From NCBI RefSeq assembly GCF_014851905.1, contig NZ_JACVAQ010000001.1, positions 1,178,001 to 1,242,000 on the forward strand: a DNA stretch of 64,000 nucleotides, in the 5' to 3' direction. Each line of letters starts with the position of its first letter. Positions within the stretch are counted from its first letter, which is position 1. The position numbers were made by a program, and so were the translations under genes. Below, piece after piece: positions 1 to 10,437 of this stretch. Source of the DNA: Pseudomonas sp. PDM14 (lineage in GTDB: Bacteria > Pseudomonadota > Gammaproteobacteria > Pseudomonadales > Pseudomonadaceae). Below the pieces are notes generated by a model. It had not been told where the DNA came from. It worked only from the letters and a program-made list of their open reading frames with translations, and made no database searches.

Positions 1-379
1 CGACGCCGAACAGGCGATCCGCCACTATTCCTGGCCGGGTAACGTGCGCGAGCTGGAGAACGCCATCGAGCGCTCGGTGATCCTTTGCGAGAGCCCGGAG
101 ATTTCCGCCGAGCTGCTGGGCATCGACATCGAACTGGACGACCTGGAAGACGGTGACTTCGCCGCCCTCTCCAACGGCAACGGCGCCAGCAACAGCCACG
201 AGCCGACCGAGGATCTGTCGCTGGAAGACTACTTCCAGCACTTCGTCCTCGAACACCAGGACCACATGACCGAGACCGAGCTGGCACGCAAGCTGGGCAT
301 CAGCCGCAAGTGCCTGTGGGAACGTCGCCAGCGCCTGGGCATCCCCCGGCGCAAGACTGGGGCGGTAACCGGCCCGTGA
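1..379 (+). CDS. cbrB: CbrB, sigma54-dependent response regulator (3' end only)
   Basis: Only the C-terminal part is present; the reading frame enters at base 2 and stops at 377-379. The visible protein begins with the end of the AAA+ sigma54-activation domain (WPGNVRELENAIERS, the usual C-terminal signature of NtrC-type activators) and ends with a Fis-type helix-turn-helix (TELARKLGISRKCLWERRQRLG). CbrB is the response regulator partner of the sensor CbrA and activates carbon and nitrogen utilisation genes in Pseudomonas. Identity rests on these two domains and on the neighbours: the crcZ RNA with a sigma54 promoter follows directly, then pcnB, which is the known Pseudomonas order. The receiver domain lies outside the window. 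Confidence 0.9.
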   Translation, partial: DAEQAIRHYSWPGNVRELENAIERSVILCESPEISAELLGIDIELDDLEDGDFAALSNGNGASNSHEPTEDLSLEDYFQHFVLEHQDHMTETELARKLGISRKCLWERRQRLGIPRRKTGAVTGP

Positions 380-407
380 GCCGCGTCCAAGCGGGGGAAA
401 CACTCGT

Positions 408-472
408 GGTAACGCCCCCACAAGCTGTTACCCCGCCAAACATGGCGTAACAAAGCCGGGTTCATCGGTAAC
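408..472 (+). promoter_or_regulatory. GTAAC-type repeats, probable CbrB upstream activating sites for crcZ
   Basis: TGTTAC at 426-431 and GTAACA at 447-452 form an inverted pair with a 15-base spacer. Further GTAAC copies lie at 409-413 and 468-472. The pair sits about 100 bases upstream of the crcZ sigma54 promoter, the normal place for an enhancer-binding activator. CbrB is reported to bind TGTTAC/GTAACA half sites in Pseudomonas; its binding here is inferred. Confidence 0.6.
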
Positions 473-490
473 GAGAACCCGGCTTTTTTG
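454..490 (+). terminator. Rho-independent terminator of cbrB
   Basis: AGCCGGGTTC (454-463) pairs perfectly with GAACCCGGCT (475-484) and is followed by a T run. It closes the cbrB transcript and overlaps the end of the putative CbrB site cluster. Confidence 0.85.
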
Positions 491-548
491 TGAGCTCACG
501 AAGGGCCACAAAAAACCAAACTATTGATAAATAAGGAATTTCAAAAAC

Positions 549-564
549 TGGCACGGCTTCTGCT
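549..564 (+). promoter_or_regulatory. Sigma54 (-24/-12) promoter of crcZ
   Basis: TGGCACGGCTTCTGCT has GG at 550-551 and GC at 562-563 with exactly 10 bases between them, matching the sigma54 consensus. Transcription should start near 574-576, just before the first CA motif. Confidence 0.85.
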
Positions 565-574
565 TTATTTCTGG

Positions 575-930
575 CACAACAACAATAACAAGCTAGAAAC
601 ACCACAATAAAAATAAGACATACCGACTCCAGCACAATAAAAACAACAAGGCGGAGGCGCAGCTAACTGATCATTTTGGAGAGGATTTGCCTTCGGGGTT
701 CGCCCCACAGCCAGGCTGAGAACAATAAAACTGCCTTGAGGCAGCGCCGGAACTGGTTGGATCATGGAATGATCTTGGCAACGTCAGCATCCAAAGTAAT
801 CCGTTTGCTCCTGGTACCCCATTTGGGCTACCAACAACGGGCCAGCCAACAAAAACAACAGGCCCGCCATAATAATAAAAACAAAGCACGCACCTACTTG
901 GGGGGGAGCCTCGGCTCCCCCAGTAGCTTT
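575..930 (+). ncRNA. crcZ: CrcZ, Hfq/Crc-sequestering small RNA
   Basis: This stretch of about 355 bases between cbrB and pcnB encodes no plausible protein. It carries at least six clusters of the catabolite-activity motif AANAANAA: 578-591, 606-616, 636-649, 721-728, 848-858 and 871-884. It starts at a sigma54 promoter and ends in a strong GC hairpin at 902-921. This is the architecture of CrcZ, which in Pseudomonas is made under CbrAB control when preferred carbon sources run out. It binds Hfq/Crc, relieving translational repression of catabolic mRNAs. The 5' end is inferred from the promoter and the 3' end from the hairpin. The length is close to known CrcZ RNAs (roughly 350-410 nt). Confidence 0.88.
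902..930 (+). terminator. Terminator hairpin of crcZ
   Basis: GGGGGAGCC (902-910), loop TC, GGCTCCCCC (913-921), followed by CAGTAGCTTT. The stem is very strong; the T tract is short and displaced. Confidence 0.75.
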
Positions 931-1112
931 ACCCCCTGCACCGATATCCCCAGCCTGCCATTTAATTCACCATCCCCCTCCCCAGTGCTAGAATCCGCGC
1001 CATTCGTGCGGCTAAATGCATTTTTCAGCCCGTCGGCAATCTTGCCCGTCCCTGTACTGGCGCTCCACGACGAACTGATACGGCCGTTTTCTCCATTAAA
1101 CAGTGCCCCCCA

Positions 1113-2516
1113 ATGCTGAAGAAGCTGTTCAAGTCTTTCCGCTCTCCGCTGAAGCGAAACGCCCATCCCCGTACCACGCCCGAAATTTTCGGCAGCCGCC
1201 AGCATCCGCTGCAGCGCGGCCAGTTCAGCCGCAACGCGGTGAACGTGGTCGAGCGCCTGCAGAACGCCGGCTACCAGGCCTACCTGGTCGGTGGCTGCGT
1301 ACGCGATCTGCTGCTGGGCATCCATCCCAAGGATTTCGACGTCGCCACCAGCGCTACCCCAGAGCAGGTCCGTGCCGAATTCCGCAACGCCCGTGTAATC
1401 GGCCGCCGCTTCAAGCTGGCCCACGTGCATTTCGGCCGCGAGATCATTGAGGTCGCCACCTTCCGCGCCAACCACCCGCAGGGTGAGGACGAGGAAGACA
1501 GCCACATTTCCTCGCGCAACGAGAGCGGACGCATCCTGCGCGACAACGTCTACGGCAGCCTGGAAGACGACGCCCAGCGCCGCGACTTCACCATCAACGC
1601 GCTGTACTTCGACGTCAGCGGCGAGCGCATCCTCGATTACGCCCACGGCGTGCACGACATCCGCAACCGCCTGATCCGCCTGATCGGCGACCCCGAGCAG
1701 CGCTACCTGGAAGACCCGGTGCGCATGCTGCGAGCGATACGCTTCGCCGCCAAGCTCGACTTCGATATCGAGAAGCACAGTGCCGCACCGATCCGCCAGC
1801 TGGCCTCGAAGCTGCGCGACATTCCGTCCGCGCGTCTGTTCGACGAGTGCCTGAAGCTGTTCCTCGCCGGTTACGCCGAGCGCACCTTCGAGCTGCTGGT
1901 CGAGTACGACCTGTTCGCCCCGCTGTTCCCCGCCAGCGCCGCAGCGCTCAAGCGCGACCCGGAGTACACCGGCACGCTGATCCGCCAGGCCCTGGCCAAC
2001 ACCGACGACCGCATCGCCCAGGGCAAGCCGGTCACCCCTGCGTTCCTCTTCGCCGCCCTGCTCTGGCCCGCACTGCCGGCGCGCGCCCTGCAATTGCAGG
2101 CCCGCGGCATGCCGCCGATCCCGGCCATGCAAGAAGCCGCGCACGACCTGATCGTCGAGCAGTGCCAGCGCATCGCCGTACCGAAACGTTTCACCCTGCC
2201 GATCCGCGAGATCTGGGACATGCAGGAACGTCTGCCACGGCGCAGCGGCAAACGTGCCGACCTGTTGCTGGAAAACCCGCGCTTCCGCGCTGGCTACGAC
2301 TTCCTCCTGCTGCGCGAAGATGCTGGCGAGAAAACTGACGGCCTGGGCGACTGGTGGACCGACTACCAGGACGCCAGTGATAGCGAGCGCCGCAGCATGA
2401 TCCGCGACCTCAGCAGCAAGGCCGAGGAAAACGGTGAGGGCCCGGCGCGCAGCAAACGCCGGCGCGGCGGTCGCCGGCGCAAAGGCCCACGCGCCGATGG
2501 CCCTGCCAGCGAATAA
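1113..2516 (+). CDS. pcnB: Poly(A) polymerase I
   Basis: Adds poly(A) tails to RNA 3' ends, marking RNAs for decay. The 467-residue protein has the class II nucleotidyltransferase signature: GGCVRDLLLG at about 60-69 and the metal-binding DFDVAT at about 74-79. A tRNA nucleotidyltransferase-like head follows, then a very basic C-terminal tail (RRRGGRRRKG). The strong conservation with poly(A) polymerases and the position right after crcZ favour PcnB over the related CCA-adding enzyme. ATG 1113 gives the usual basic N-terminus MLKKLFKSFRSP. The next gene, folK, starts one base after this stop, so the two are probably co-transcribed and translationally coupled. Confidence 0.93.
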   Translation: MLKKLFKSFRSPLKRNAHPRTTPEIFGSRQHPLQRGQFSRNAVNVVERLQNAGYQAYLVGGCVRDLLLGIHPKDFDVATSATPEQVRAEFRNARVIGRRFKLAHVHFGREIIEVATFRANHPQGEDEEDSHISSRNESGRILRDNVYGSLEDDAQRRDFTINALYFDVSGERILDYAHGVHDIRNRLIRLIGDPEQRYLEDPVRMLRAIRFAAKLDFDIEKHSAAPIRQLASKLRDIPSARLFDECLKLFLAGYAERTFELLVEYDLFAPLFPASAAALKRDPEYTGTLIRQALANTDDRIAQGKPVTPAFLFAALLWPALPARALQLQARGMPPIPAMQEAAHDLIVEQCQRIAVPKRFTLPIREIWDMQERLPRRSGKRADLLLENPRFRAGYDFLLLREDAGEKTDGLGDWWTDYQDASDSERRSMIRDLSSKAEENGEGPARSKRRRGGRRRKGPRADGPASE

Positions 2517-2517
2517 G

Positions 2518-3018
2518 ATGGAACGCGTCTACATCGGGCTGGGCAGCAACCTGGCCGAGCCGCTGCAGCAACTGCGCGCGGCCCTGACCGCCATCGCCGC
2601 CCTGCCACACAGCCAGTTGGCGAACACCTCGTCGTTCTATAGCAGCGACCCGCTGGGGCCGCCCGACCAGCCCCGCTACGTCAACGCGGTCGCCGCCCTG
2701 GACACCCGCCTCACGCCACTGCAACTGCTCGATGCCCTGCAGGCCATCGAGCTGGAACAGGGCCGTGTGCGCAAGGACGAACGCTGGGGGCCGCGCACCC
2801 TGGACCTGGATATCCTGCTGTTCGGCGAGCGCCTGCTGAACGAGGAACGCCTGACCGTGCCGCACTATCACCTGCATGCCCGCGCCTTCGTGCTCTATCC
2901 CCTGGCGGAGATCGCCGGCGACCTGCACCTGCCCGATGGGCGCACCTTGCCGGCACTGCTGGACGCCTGCCCCTATGTCGGCCTGGAGCGCCTGGACGAG
3001 CCCGGCAGCCAGCGGTAA
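2518..3018 (+). CDS. folK: HPPK, 6-hydroxymethyl-7,8-dihydropterin pyrophosphokinase
   Basis: Transfers pyrophosphate from ATP to 6-hydroxymethyl-7,8-dihydropterin, the step before FolP in folate synthesis; folP itself lies at 27939 in this window. The 166-residue protein starts at ATG 2518 with MERVYIGLGSNL, the typical HPPK N-terminus, and contains the family signature RWGPRTLDLDIL. The frame stays open upstream into pcnB, but the conserved start and the one-base gap after the pcnB stop support 2518. It is part of the pcnB-folK-panBC run. Confidence 0.95.
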   Translation: MERVYIGLGSNLAEPLQQLRAALTAIAALPHSQLANTSSFYSSDPLGPPDQPRYVNAVAALDTRLTPLQLLDALQAIELEQGRVRKDERWGPRTLDLDILLFGERLLNEERLTVPHYHLHARAFVLYPLAEIAGDLHLPDGRTLPALLDACPYVGLERLDEPGSQR

Positions 3019-3078
3019 CGCCGTAACACGTCGGTAACACCCACGATTGACTTCATGCACCCCCATCGGGACTATAGG
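3015..3078 (+). promoter_or_regulatory. Probable panB promoter with upstream GTAAC repeats
   Basis: TTGACT (3047-3052) and GACTAT (3070-3075) are separated by 17 bases and resemble a sigma70 promoter. Three direct GTAAC copies (3015-3019, 3023-3027, 3034-3038) lie just upstream. The meaning of the repeats is unknown. Confidence 0.4.
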
Positions 3079-3165
3079 CGTCCCGTTGCCCTGCGGCGGT
3101 GCAAAAACCGCAAAAAGACCGGGCTGGCAGTGGCGCTCACGCCGCCCGCTGATGAGGATGTTTTC

Positions 3166-3966
3166 ATGCCTGATACAACCGTAAGCACCCTGCTGGGGCT
3201 GAAGCAGAAAGGCGAGAAAATCGTCATGCTGACCGCCTACGACGCCACCTTCGCCCAGGCAGCCAGCCAGGCGGGTGTGGAAGTGCTGCTGGTGGGCGAC
3301 TCCCTGGGCATGGTCCTGCAAGGCCATGACAGCACGTTGCCGGTAAGCCTCGCCGACATGGCCTACCACACGGCCTCAGTGAAACGCGGCAATCAGGGCG
3401 CACTGATCCTCAGTGATCTGCCGTTCATGGCCTATGCCACCCTGGAGCAGACCTTCGCCAGCAGCGCGGCGCTGATGCAGGCCGGCGCCCACATGATCAA
3501 ACTCGAAGGCGCGGCCTGGCTGGCCGAGCCGATTCGCCAGCTCGCCGAGCGCGGCGTTCCGGTGTGCGCGCACCTGGGCCTGACTCCGCAGGCGGTCAAC
3601 GTCTTCGGCGGCTACAAGGTGCAGGGCCGCGGCGATGCCCAGGCGCGCCAGCTGCGTGCCGATGCCATGGCCCTGGAACAGGCCGGCGTGGCGATGATCC
3701 TGCTCGAGTGCGTGCCCAGCGAGCTGGCCGCCGAAATCAGCCAGTCGGTCAAGGTGCCGGTGATCGGCATCGGCGCCGGCAGCGCCACCGACGGCCAGGT
3801 GCTGGTCCTGCATGACATGCTCGGCCTGTCCCTGAGCGGGCGCGTACCGAAGTTCGTGAAGAACTTCATGGACGGCCAGACCAGCATCCCGGCCGCCCTG
3901 AGCGCCTACGTGCGTGCCGTGAAGGACGTCAGCTTCCCGGCTGCCGAGCACGGATTTTCCGCATGA
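3166..3966 (+). CDS. panB: 3-methyl-2-oxobutanoate hydroxymethyltransferase
   Basis: First committed step of pantothenate (vitamin B5) synthesis: transfers a hydroxymethyl group from methylenetetrahydrofolate to alpha-ketoisovalerate, giving ketopantoate. The 266-residue length is standard. Conserved segments include [34 protein letters not shown], the HMIKLEG region and [16 protein letters not shown]. An upstream in-frame ATG at 3055 would add a non-conserved basic extension, whereas ATG 3166 has GATGAGGA upstream and the expected N-terminus [14 protein letters not shown]. The stop overlaps the panC start by four bases (ATGA), indicating translational coupling. Confidence 0.96.
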   Translation: MPDTTVSTLLGLKQKGEKIVMLTAYDATFAQAASQAGVEVLLVGDSLGMVLQGHDSTLPVSLADMAYHTASVKRGNQGALILSDLPFMAYATLEQTFASSAALMQAGAHMIKLEGAAWLAEPIRQLAERGVPVCAHLGLTPQAVNVFGGYKVQGRGDAQARQLRADAMALEQAGVAMILLECVPSELAAEISQSVKVPVIGIGAGSATDGQVLVLHDMLGLSLSGRVPKFVKNFMDGQTSIPAALSAYVRAVKDVSFPAAEHGFSA

Positions 3967-4811
3967 ACACCGTCAAGACCGTACGCGAACTGCGCGCCGC
4001 CGTGGCCCGTGCGCGCGCCGAAGGCAAACGCATCGGCTTTGTGCCGACCATGGGCAACCTGCACAGCGGCCACGTGGCCCTGGTGGAAAAGGCCGGCCAG
4101 CGCGCCGACTTCGTGGTCGCCAGCATCTTCGTCAACCCGCTGCAGTTCGGCCCCAACGAAGACCTCGCCACCTACCCGCGCACCCTCGCCGCCGACCAGG
4201 AGAAACTGGTCGCCGCCGGCTGCCACCTGCTGTTCACCCCGGACGTCGACGAGATGTACCCGCAGGGCATGGTCGAGCAGAGCCGCGTCAGCGTGCCGGG
4301 CGTATCGCTGGGCCTGTGCGGCGGTAGCCGTCCTGGCCACTTCGACGGCGTGGCCACGGTGGTGACCAAGCTGTTCAACATGGTCCAGCCCGACCTGGCC
4401 GTGTTCGGCGAGAAGGACTTCCAGCAACTGGCGGTGATCCGCGCGCTGGTTCGCGACCTCAACATCCCCACGCAGATCATCGGCGAGCCGACCGTGCGCG
4501 GCGAGGATGGCCTGGCGCTGTCTTCGCGCAACGGTTACCTGACACCTGAGCAGCGCGCCCAGGCCCCGGCCCTGTACCGCACGCTGAACCAGCTGGCCGA
4601 GCGCCTGCGCGCGGGCGAGCGCGACTTCGCGGCCATCGAGGCCGACGGCAAGCGCGCCCTGGAGAGCGCCGGTTTTCGCCCGGACTACCTGGAGATCCGT
4701 GAAGCTGGCAGCCTGCATCAGGCTGCGGCCGGCGACAGCCAGCTGATCATTCTCGGGGCCGCCTTCATCGGCACCACGCGATTGATCGACAACCTCAGCG
4801 TCGACCTCTAA
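3963..4811 (+). CDS. panC: Pantoate--beta-alanine ligase (pantothenate synthetase)
   Basis: Condenses pantoate with beta-alanine, using ATP, to form pantothenate. The 282-residue protein shows the cytidylyltransferase-like features of the family: [10 protein letters not shown] near residues 28-37, FGEKDFQQL, and SSRNGYL for substrate binding. It overlaps panB by four bases and is followed about 100 bases later by panD, which supplies its beta-alanine. All three pathway genes are therefore adjacent, in the order PanB, PanC, PanD. Confidence 0.96.
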   Translation: MNTVKTVRELRAAVARARAEGKRIGFVPTMGNLHSGHVALVEKAGQRADFVVASIFVNPLQFGPNEDLATYPRTLAADQEKLVAAGCHLLFTPDVDEMYPQGMVEQSRVSVPGVSLGLCGGSRPGHFDGVATVVTKLFNMVQPDLAVFGEKDFQQLAVIRALVRDLNIPTQIIGEPTVRGEDGLALSSRNGYLTPEQRAQAPALYRTLNQLAERLRAGERDFAAIEADGKRALESAGFRPDYLEIREAGSLHQAAAGDSQLIILGAAFIGTTRLIDNLSVDL

Positions 4812-4907
4812 CACCTGCACCAGAAGCGGCGTCAGCCCTGGCCTTGAACCCCTTTCGGGGTTCGGGCAAACTCTGCCGCCGCCTGACGTACCGACGAGGA
4901 ATCCGAT

Positions 4908-5288
4908 ATGCACGCCATCATGCTCAAGGCCAAACTGCACCGCGCCATCGTCACCCACGCGGTGCTCGATTACGAAGGCTCGTGCGCCATCGATGGCGAG
5001 TGGCTGGACTTGTCCGGCATCCGCGAATACGAGCAGATCCAGATCTACAACATCGACAACGGCGAGCGCTTCACCACCTACGCCATCCGTGGCGAGGAAG
5101 GCTCGAAGATCATCTCGGTCAACGGCGCCGCCGCGCACAAGGCCGGTGTCGGTCACCGCGTGATCATCTGCGCCTACGCGCACTACAGCGAGGCCGAGCT
5201 GGCCAGTTTCCAGCCGCGCGTGCTCTACATGGGGGCCGACGGCGAGCTGAGCCACACCAGCAACGCGATCCCCGTGCAAGTGGCCTGA
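4908..5288 (+). CDS. panD: Aspartate 1-decarboxylase proenzyme
   Basis: Makes beta-alanine from aspartate for PanC. It is a pyruvoyl enzyme made as a 126-residue proenzyme. The self-cleavage site Gly24-Ser25 is visible in DYEGSCAID, so processing leaves a short beta chain and an alpha chain whose Ser25 becomes the pyruvoyl group. Tyr58 ([14 protein letters not shown] region) is also conserved. The start at ATG 4908 is preceded by GAGGAATCC. A clear terminator follows at 5313, ending the pcnB-folK-panBCD run. Confidence 0.96.
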   Translation: MHAIMLKAKLHRAIVTHAVLDYEGSCAIDGEWLDLSGIREYEQIQIYNIDNGERFTTYAIRGEEGSKIISVNGAAAHKAGVGHRVIICAYAHYSEAELASFQPRVLYMGADGELSHTSNAIPVQVA

Positions 5289-5312
5289 ACCGCCGCTGCA
5301 CCGCTACACTCC

Positions 5313-5337
5313 AAGCCCGGAACCTACCGGGCTTTTT
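5313..5337 (+). terminator. Rho-independent terminator after panD
   Basis: AAGCCCGG (5313-5320), loop AACCTA, CCGGGCTT (5327-5334), followed by T residues. Confidence 0.85.
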
Positions 5338-5397
5338 CATGCCCGATCACGGCGTCGAGCCTCTCTATCTCAAGGTCGACAAAAGGAAATTGCAGCC

Positions 5398-7062
5398 ATG
5401 GCGTACTACCAGAACCCGCTCGATATAACCGCCCTGCCGGCCTGGCAGGATCTGCTCGACCACCGCGAGGAAATGCGCAGTTTCAGCATGCGCGATGCCT
5501 TCGCCGCCGACGCCGGGCGCTTCACCGATTTCTCGCTGAGCACCAGCGGCCTGTTCCTCGACTACTCGAAGAACCTGATCAACGCCCAGACCCGTGACCT
5601 GCTGGTACGCCTGGCCAAGGAGGCCGGCCTGGAGCAGGCGATTCTTTCCCTGTTCGACGGCGACCACGTCAATGCCTCCGAAGGCCGCCCGGCCCTGCAC
5701 ACCGCGCTGCGCCGACCGATCGGCGACTGCGTGAAGGTCGACGGCGTCAACGTCATGCTCGATGTGCACCGGGTGCTGAATCAGATGACCGACATCGTCG
5801 GCCGCATCCACAGCAATCTGTGGCGCGGTTACAGCGAGAAGACCATCACCGACGTGGTCAACATCGGCATCGGCGGCTCGTTCCTCGGCCCGCAGCTGGT
5901 CTCCGAGGCGCTGCTGCCGTTCACCCAGAACGGCGTGCGCTGCCACTACCTGGCCAACATCGACGGCAGCGAATTCCACGAACTGTCGATCAACCTGAAT
6001 GCCGAAACCACCCTGTTCATCGTCTCCAGCAAGTCCTTCGGCACTCTGGAAACCCTGAAGAATGCCCAGGCCGCGCGTACCTGGTACCTGGCCCGTGGCG
6101 GTACCGAGGAAAAGCTCTACCGCCACTTCATCGCCGTCACCAGCAACAACCAGGCGGCCATCGAGTTCGGCATCCGCGAGAAGAACATCTTCCCGATGTG
6201 GGACTGGGTCGGCGGGCGCTACTCGCTGTGGTCGGCCATCGGCCTGCCGATCGCCCTGGCCATCGGCATGTCCAACTTCAAGGAACTGCTGTCCGGCGCC
6301 TACAGCATGGACACGCATTTCCGCACCACGCCGTTCGACAGGAACATGCCGGTGCTGCTGGCGTTGCTCGGCGTGTGGTACGGCAATTTCTGGGGCGCGC
6401 AGAGCCACGCGATCCTGCCGTACGACCACTACCTGCGCAACATCACCAAGCACCTGCAGCAGCTGGACATGGAGTCCAACGGCAAGAGCGTGCGCCAGGA
6501 CGGCAGCCCAGTGAGCACCGATACCGGCCCGGTGATCTGGGGCGGCGTCGGCTGCAACGGCCAGCACGCCTACCACCAGCTGCTGCACCAGGGCACCCAG
6601 CTGATCCCGGCCGACTTCATCGTCCCGGTGGTCAGCTACAACCCGGTGGCCGACCACCATCAGTGGCTGTACGCCAACTGCCTGTCGCAGAGCCAGGCGC
6701 TGATGCTCGGCAAGAGCCGCGCCGAGGCCGAGGCCGAACTGCGCGTCAAAGGCATGAGCGAGGCTGACGTGCAGCGCCTGGCGCCGCACAAGGTGATTCC
6801 GGGCAACCGGCCGAGCAACACCCTGGTGCTCGAACGCGTCAGCCCGCGCCGCCTCGGCGCGCTGGTGGCGATGTATGAGCACAAGGTGTTCGTGCAGAGC
6901 GTGATCTGGGGCATCAACGCCTTCGACCAGTGGGGCGTGGAGCTGGGCAAGGACCTCGGCAAGGGCGTCTACCAGCGCCTGACCGGCTGGGAGGCGCCAC
7001 CGGCCGAGGATGCCTCGACCCAGGGACTGATCGACTTCTTCCGCGGCCGTCACCGCGGTTGA
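5398..7062 (+). CDS. pgi: Glucose-6-phosphate isomerase
   Basis: Interconverts glucose-6-phosphate and fructose-6-phosphate. In pseudomonads, which use the Entner-Doudoroff route and lack phosphofructokinase, it serves mainly the cyclic and gluconeogenic flow of hexose phosphates. The 554-residue protein has the isomerase signatures [22 protein letters not shown] and a C-terminal segment around [10 protein letters not shown]. The glutamate and histidine region ([25 protein letters not shown]) is intact. ATG 5398 is preceded by AAAGGAAA. A hairpin terminator follows directly, so pgi is probably its own transcript. Confidence 0.96.
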   Translation: MAYYQNPLDITALPAWQDLLDHREEMRSFSMRDAFAADAGRFTDFSLSTSGLFLDYSKNLINAQTRDLLVRLAKEAGLEQAILSLFDGDHVNASEGRPALHTALRRPIGDCVKVDGVNVMLDVHRVLNQMTDIVGRIHSNLWRGYSEKTITDVVNIGIGGSFLGPQLVSEALLPFTQNGVRCHYLANIDGSEFHELSINLNAETTLFIVSSKSFGTLETLKNAQAARTWYLARGGTEEKLYRHFIAVTSNNQAAIEFGIREKNIFPMWDWVGGRYSLWSAIGLPIALAIGMSNFKELLSGAYSMDTHFRTTPFDRNMPVLLALLGVWYGNFWGAQSHAILPYDHYLRNITKHLQQLDMESNGKSVRQDGSPVSTDTGPVIWGGVGCNGQHAYHQLLHQGTQLIPADFIVPVVSYNPVADHHQWLYANCLSQSQALMLGKSRAEAEAELRVKGMSEADVQRLAPHKVIPGNRPSNTLVLERVSPRRLGALVAMYEHKVFVQSVIWGINAFDQWGVELGKDLGKGVYQRLTGWEAPPAEDASTQGLIDFFRGRHRG

Positions 7063-7067
7063 CCCCC

Positions 7068-7094
7068 ACAAGCCCGGCCCAGCGCCGGGCTTGT
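7068..7094 (+). terminator. Hairpin terminator after pgi
   Basis: ACAAGCCCGG (7068-7077) pairs with CCGGGCTTGT (7085-7094). The stem is strong but the T tract is poor. Confidence 0.65.
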
Positions 7095-7134
7095 GCATTC
7101 TGGCGAACCCATCACGCGCAAACAGGTCGATACT

Positions 7135-7158
7135 TGAACCAAGCAACTGCTTGGTTCA
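7135..7158. repeat. Perfect palindrome upstream of acsA
   Basis: TGAACCAAGC (7135-7144), loop AACT, GCTTGGTTCA (7149-7158). It sits about 200 bases before the acsA start in the 298-base pgi-acsA gap and is not followed by a T tract. It may be an operator for an acsA regulator or a small RNA hairpin; no protein is assigned. Confidence 0.5.
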
Positions 7159-7341
7159 CTCTGGGCACAGCATGAAAAAGCCGTCGGGCTACGCTCAGAC
7201 AGATCGGCAACAGGCGTAGAAGCGCACCTTGCGTGCGCTCGATCAGCGCTTCACACCTGTTCCCACCCAGCAGCACCGGACTCCTGCCGGGCCCGGTCCG
7301 CCTCCCAAAGCCCGCCCGGCAGGCCGTCAACCGCGGAAGAC

Positions 7342-7352
7342 AACAATAAGGA
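7342..7352 (+). promoter_or_regulatory. CA motif overlapping the acsA Shine-Dalgarno (putative Hfq/Crc site)
   Basis: AACAATAA (7342-7349) matches the AANAANAA catabolite-activity motif and shares its last bases with the ribosome binding site AAGGA (7348-7352), nine bases before the acsA ATG. This is the classic position for Hfq/Crc translational repression in Pseudomonas. Confidence 0.65.
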
Positions 7353-7360
7353 CCCCCGCC

Positions 7361-9298
<1,938 letters not shown>

Positions 9299-9314
9299 CT
9301 GATGAAGAACCCTA

Positions 9315-9339
9315 CACCCTACGGATCAGCCGTAGGGTG
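9315..9339. repeat. Inverted repeat after acsA (REP-like)
   Basis: CACCCTACGG (9315-9324), loop ATCAG, CCGTAGGGTG (9330-9339), a perfect 10-base stem without a T tract. The GTAGGGTGG core resembles short dispersed repeats common between Pseudomonas genes. It could also weaken readthrough from acsA. Confidence 0.5.
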
Positions 9340-9506
9340 GCAGACGCTCCACCCTTCTACCGCCCGACTCTCGCAGAGCCCCTCGCAGGGGCGCCTTGCG
9401 CACCGTGGCATCCGCGAAATATTCCGCTGCGCATAACGCCCCCGCAACAGGCCGACGCTCTTTCGTCGGCGTAGAATCCCAGGCGTCCTTCTGTTTGAGC
9501 ACGCCC

Positions 9507-10385
9507 ATGGAATTCCTCCGCCGCCGCATCGAAACCCAGGTCCTCAGCCTCACCGGCCTGGCCCTGGGCCAGATCGACTTCGAACAGCCCGCCGGCGACC
9601 CCGGCCTGTTCGGCCCCGACTCGGTGTGCTGGCGCGTGCATGGCGACTTCACCAGCATGATGATCGGCGGCATCTCCGCCCTGCTCCTGCAGGCCCTGCA
9701 TCCGCTGGCGCTGGCCGGCGTGTGGGACCACTCCAACTTTCGTGAAGACCTGATCGGCCGCCTGCGCCGCACCGGCCAGTTCATCTCCGGCACCACCTAT
9801 GGCAGCCGCCGCGACGCCGAGTGGTTGATCGACAAGGTCAAACGCATCCACCTCGGCGTCACCGGCACCGCGCCCGACGGCCGCCCCTACGCCGCCAGCG
9901 ACCCGGACCTGCTGACCTGGGTGCACGTGGCCGAAGTCTCCAGCTTCCTCGCCGCCCACCTACGCTACCGCAACCCGCAGTTGAGCGAGGCCGACCAGGA
10001 CCGTTACTACGCCGAGGTGGCGTTGATCGCCGAACGCCTGGGCGCCCGCGCGGTGCCACGCTCGCGGGCGCAGGTCGAGGCCTACCTGCAGGCCATACGG
10101 CCGCAGCTGCTGTGCGACGAACGCTCGCGGGAAATCCTGCGCATCCTGCGTAGCGCGCCGGCCCCCAGCGCCCTCGCCGTGCCGATGGGCCACTTGATGC
10201 AGCAGGCCGGTTTCGACCTGCTGCCGGGCTGGGCCCAGGCGCTGCTTGGCGAGCCGGTCAGCGCGCGCCGCAGCCGCCTGATCGCCGCTGGCGTGCAGCG
10301 TGTCGCCCCGCTGCTGCGCTGGGCGGTATGCAGCGCCGCCGTGCACCGGGCGCGACGGCGCATGGGCTTGCCGATCCTCGGCTGA
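9507..10385 (+). CDS. Oxygenase MpaB family (DUF2236) protein
   Basis: A 292-residue protein of the MpaB/latex-clearing-protein (DUF2236) family, whose characterised members are haem-containing oxygenases. Visible family features are the N-terminal segment with VCWRVHGDFTSMMIGGISALLLQALHPLA, then DHSNFREDLIGRLRRTGQFI and TYGSRRDAE, and the helix with LLTWVHVAEVSSFL, where conserved histidines are expected to bind haem. No signal peptide is obvious. The start ATG 9507 gives MEFLRRRIETQV; the frame is open to 9396 but without conservation. The substrate in Pseudomonas is unknown. It lies between acsA and an RlmI-like methyltransferase in the same orientation, with no clear functional link. Confidence 0.8.
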   Translation: MEFLRRRIETQVLSLTGLALGQIDFEQPAGDPGLFGPDSVCWRVHGDFTSMMIGGISALLLQALHPLALAGVWDHSNFREDLIGRLRRTGQFISGTTYGSRRDAEWLIDKVKRIHLGVTGTAPDGRPYAASDPDLLTWVHVAEVSSFLAAHLRYRNPQLSEADQDRYYAEVALIAERLGARAVPRSRAQVEAYLQAIRPQLLCDERSREILRILRSAPAPSALAVPMGHLMQQAGFDLLPGWAQALLGEPVSARRSRLIAAGVQRVAPLLRWAVCSAAVHRARRRMGLPILG

Positions 10386-10437
10386 TCCGCCGGCGCAGGG
10401 CTGGTAAACTGCGCGCCCCTTCTCCGAGACCTCGCGC

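Noticed and set aside
676..1119. A 147-codon frame across crcZ and the pcnB leader
   Set aside because: It overlaps the CrcZ RNA and its terminator, has no ribosome site and no conservation; the CA motifs explain its Asn/Lys-rich look.
5365..7146. A 593-codon frame opposite pgi, with similar long frames opposite acsA, dnaK, carB and the DUF748 gene
   Set aside because: All lie antisense to firmly identified genes and have the residue composition expected of reverse-strand reading of GC-rich codons.
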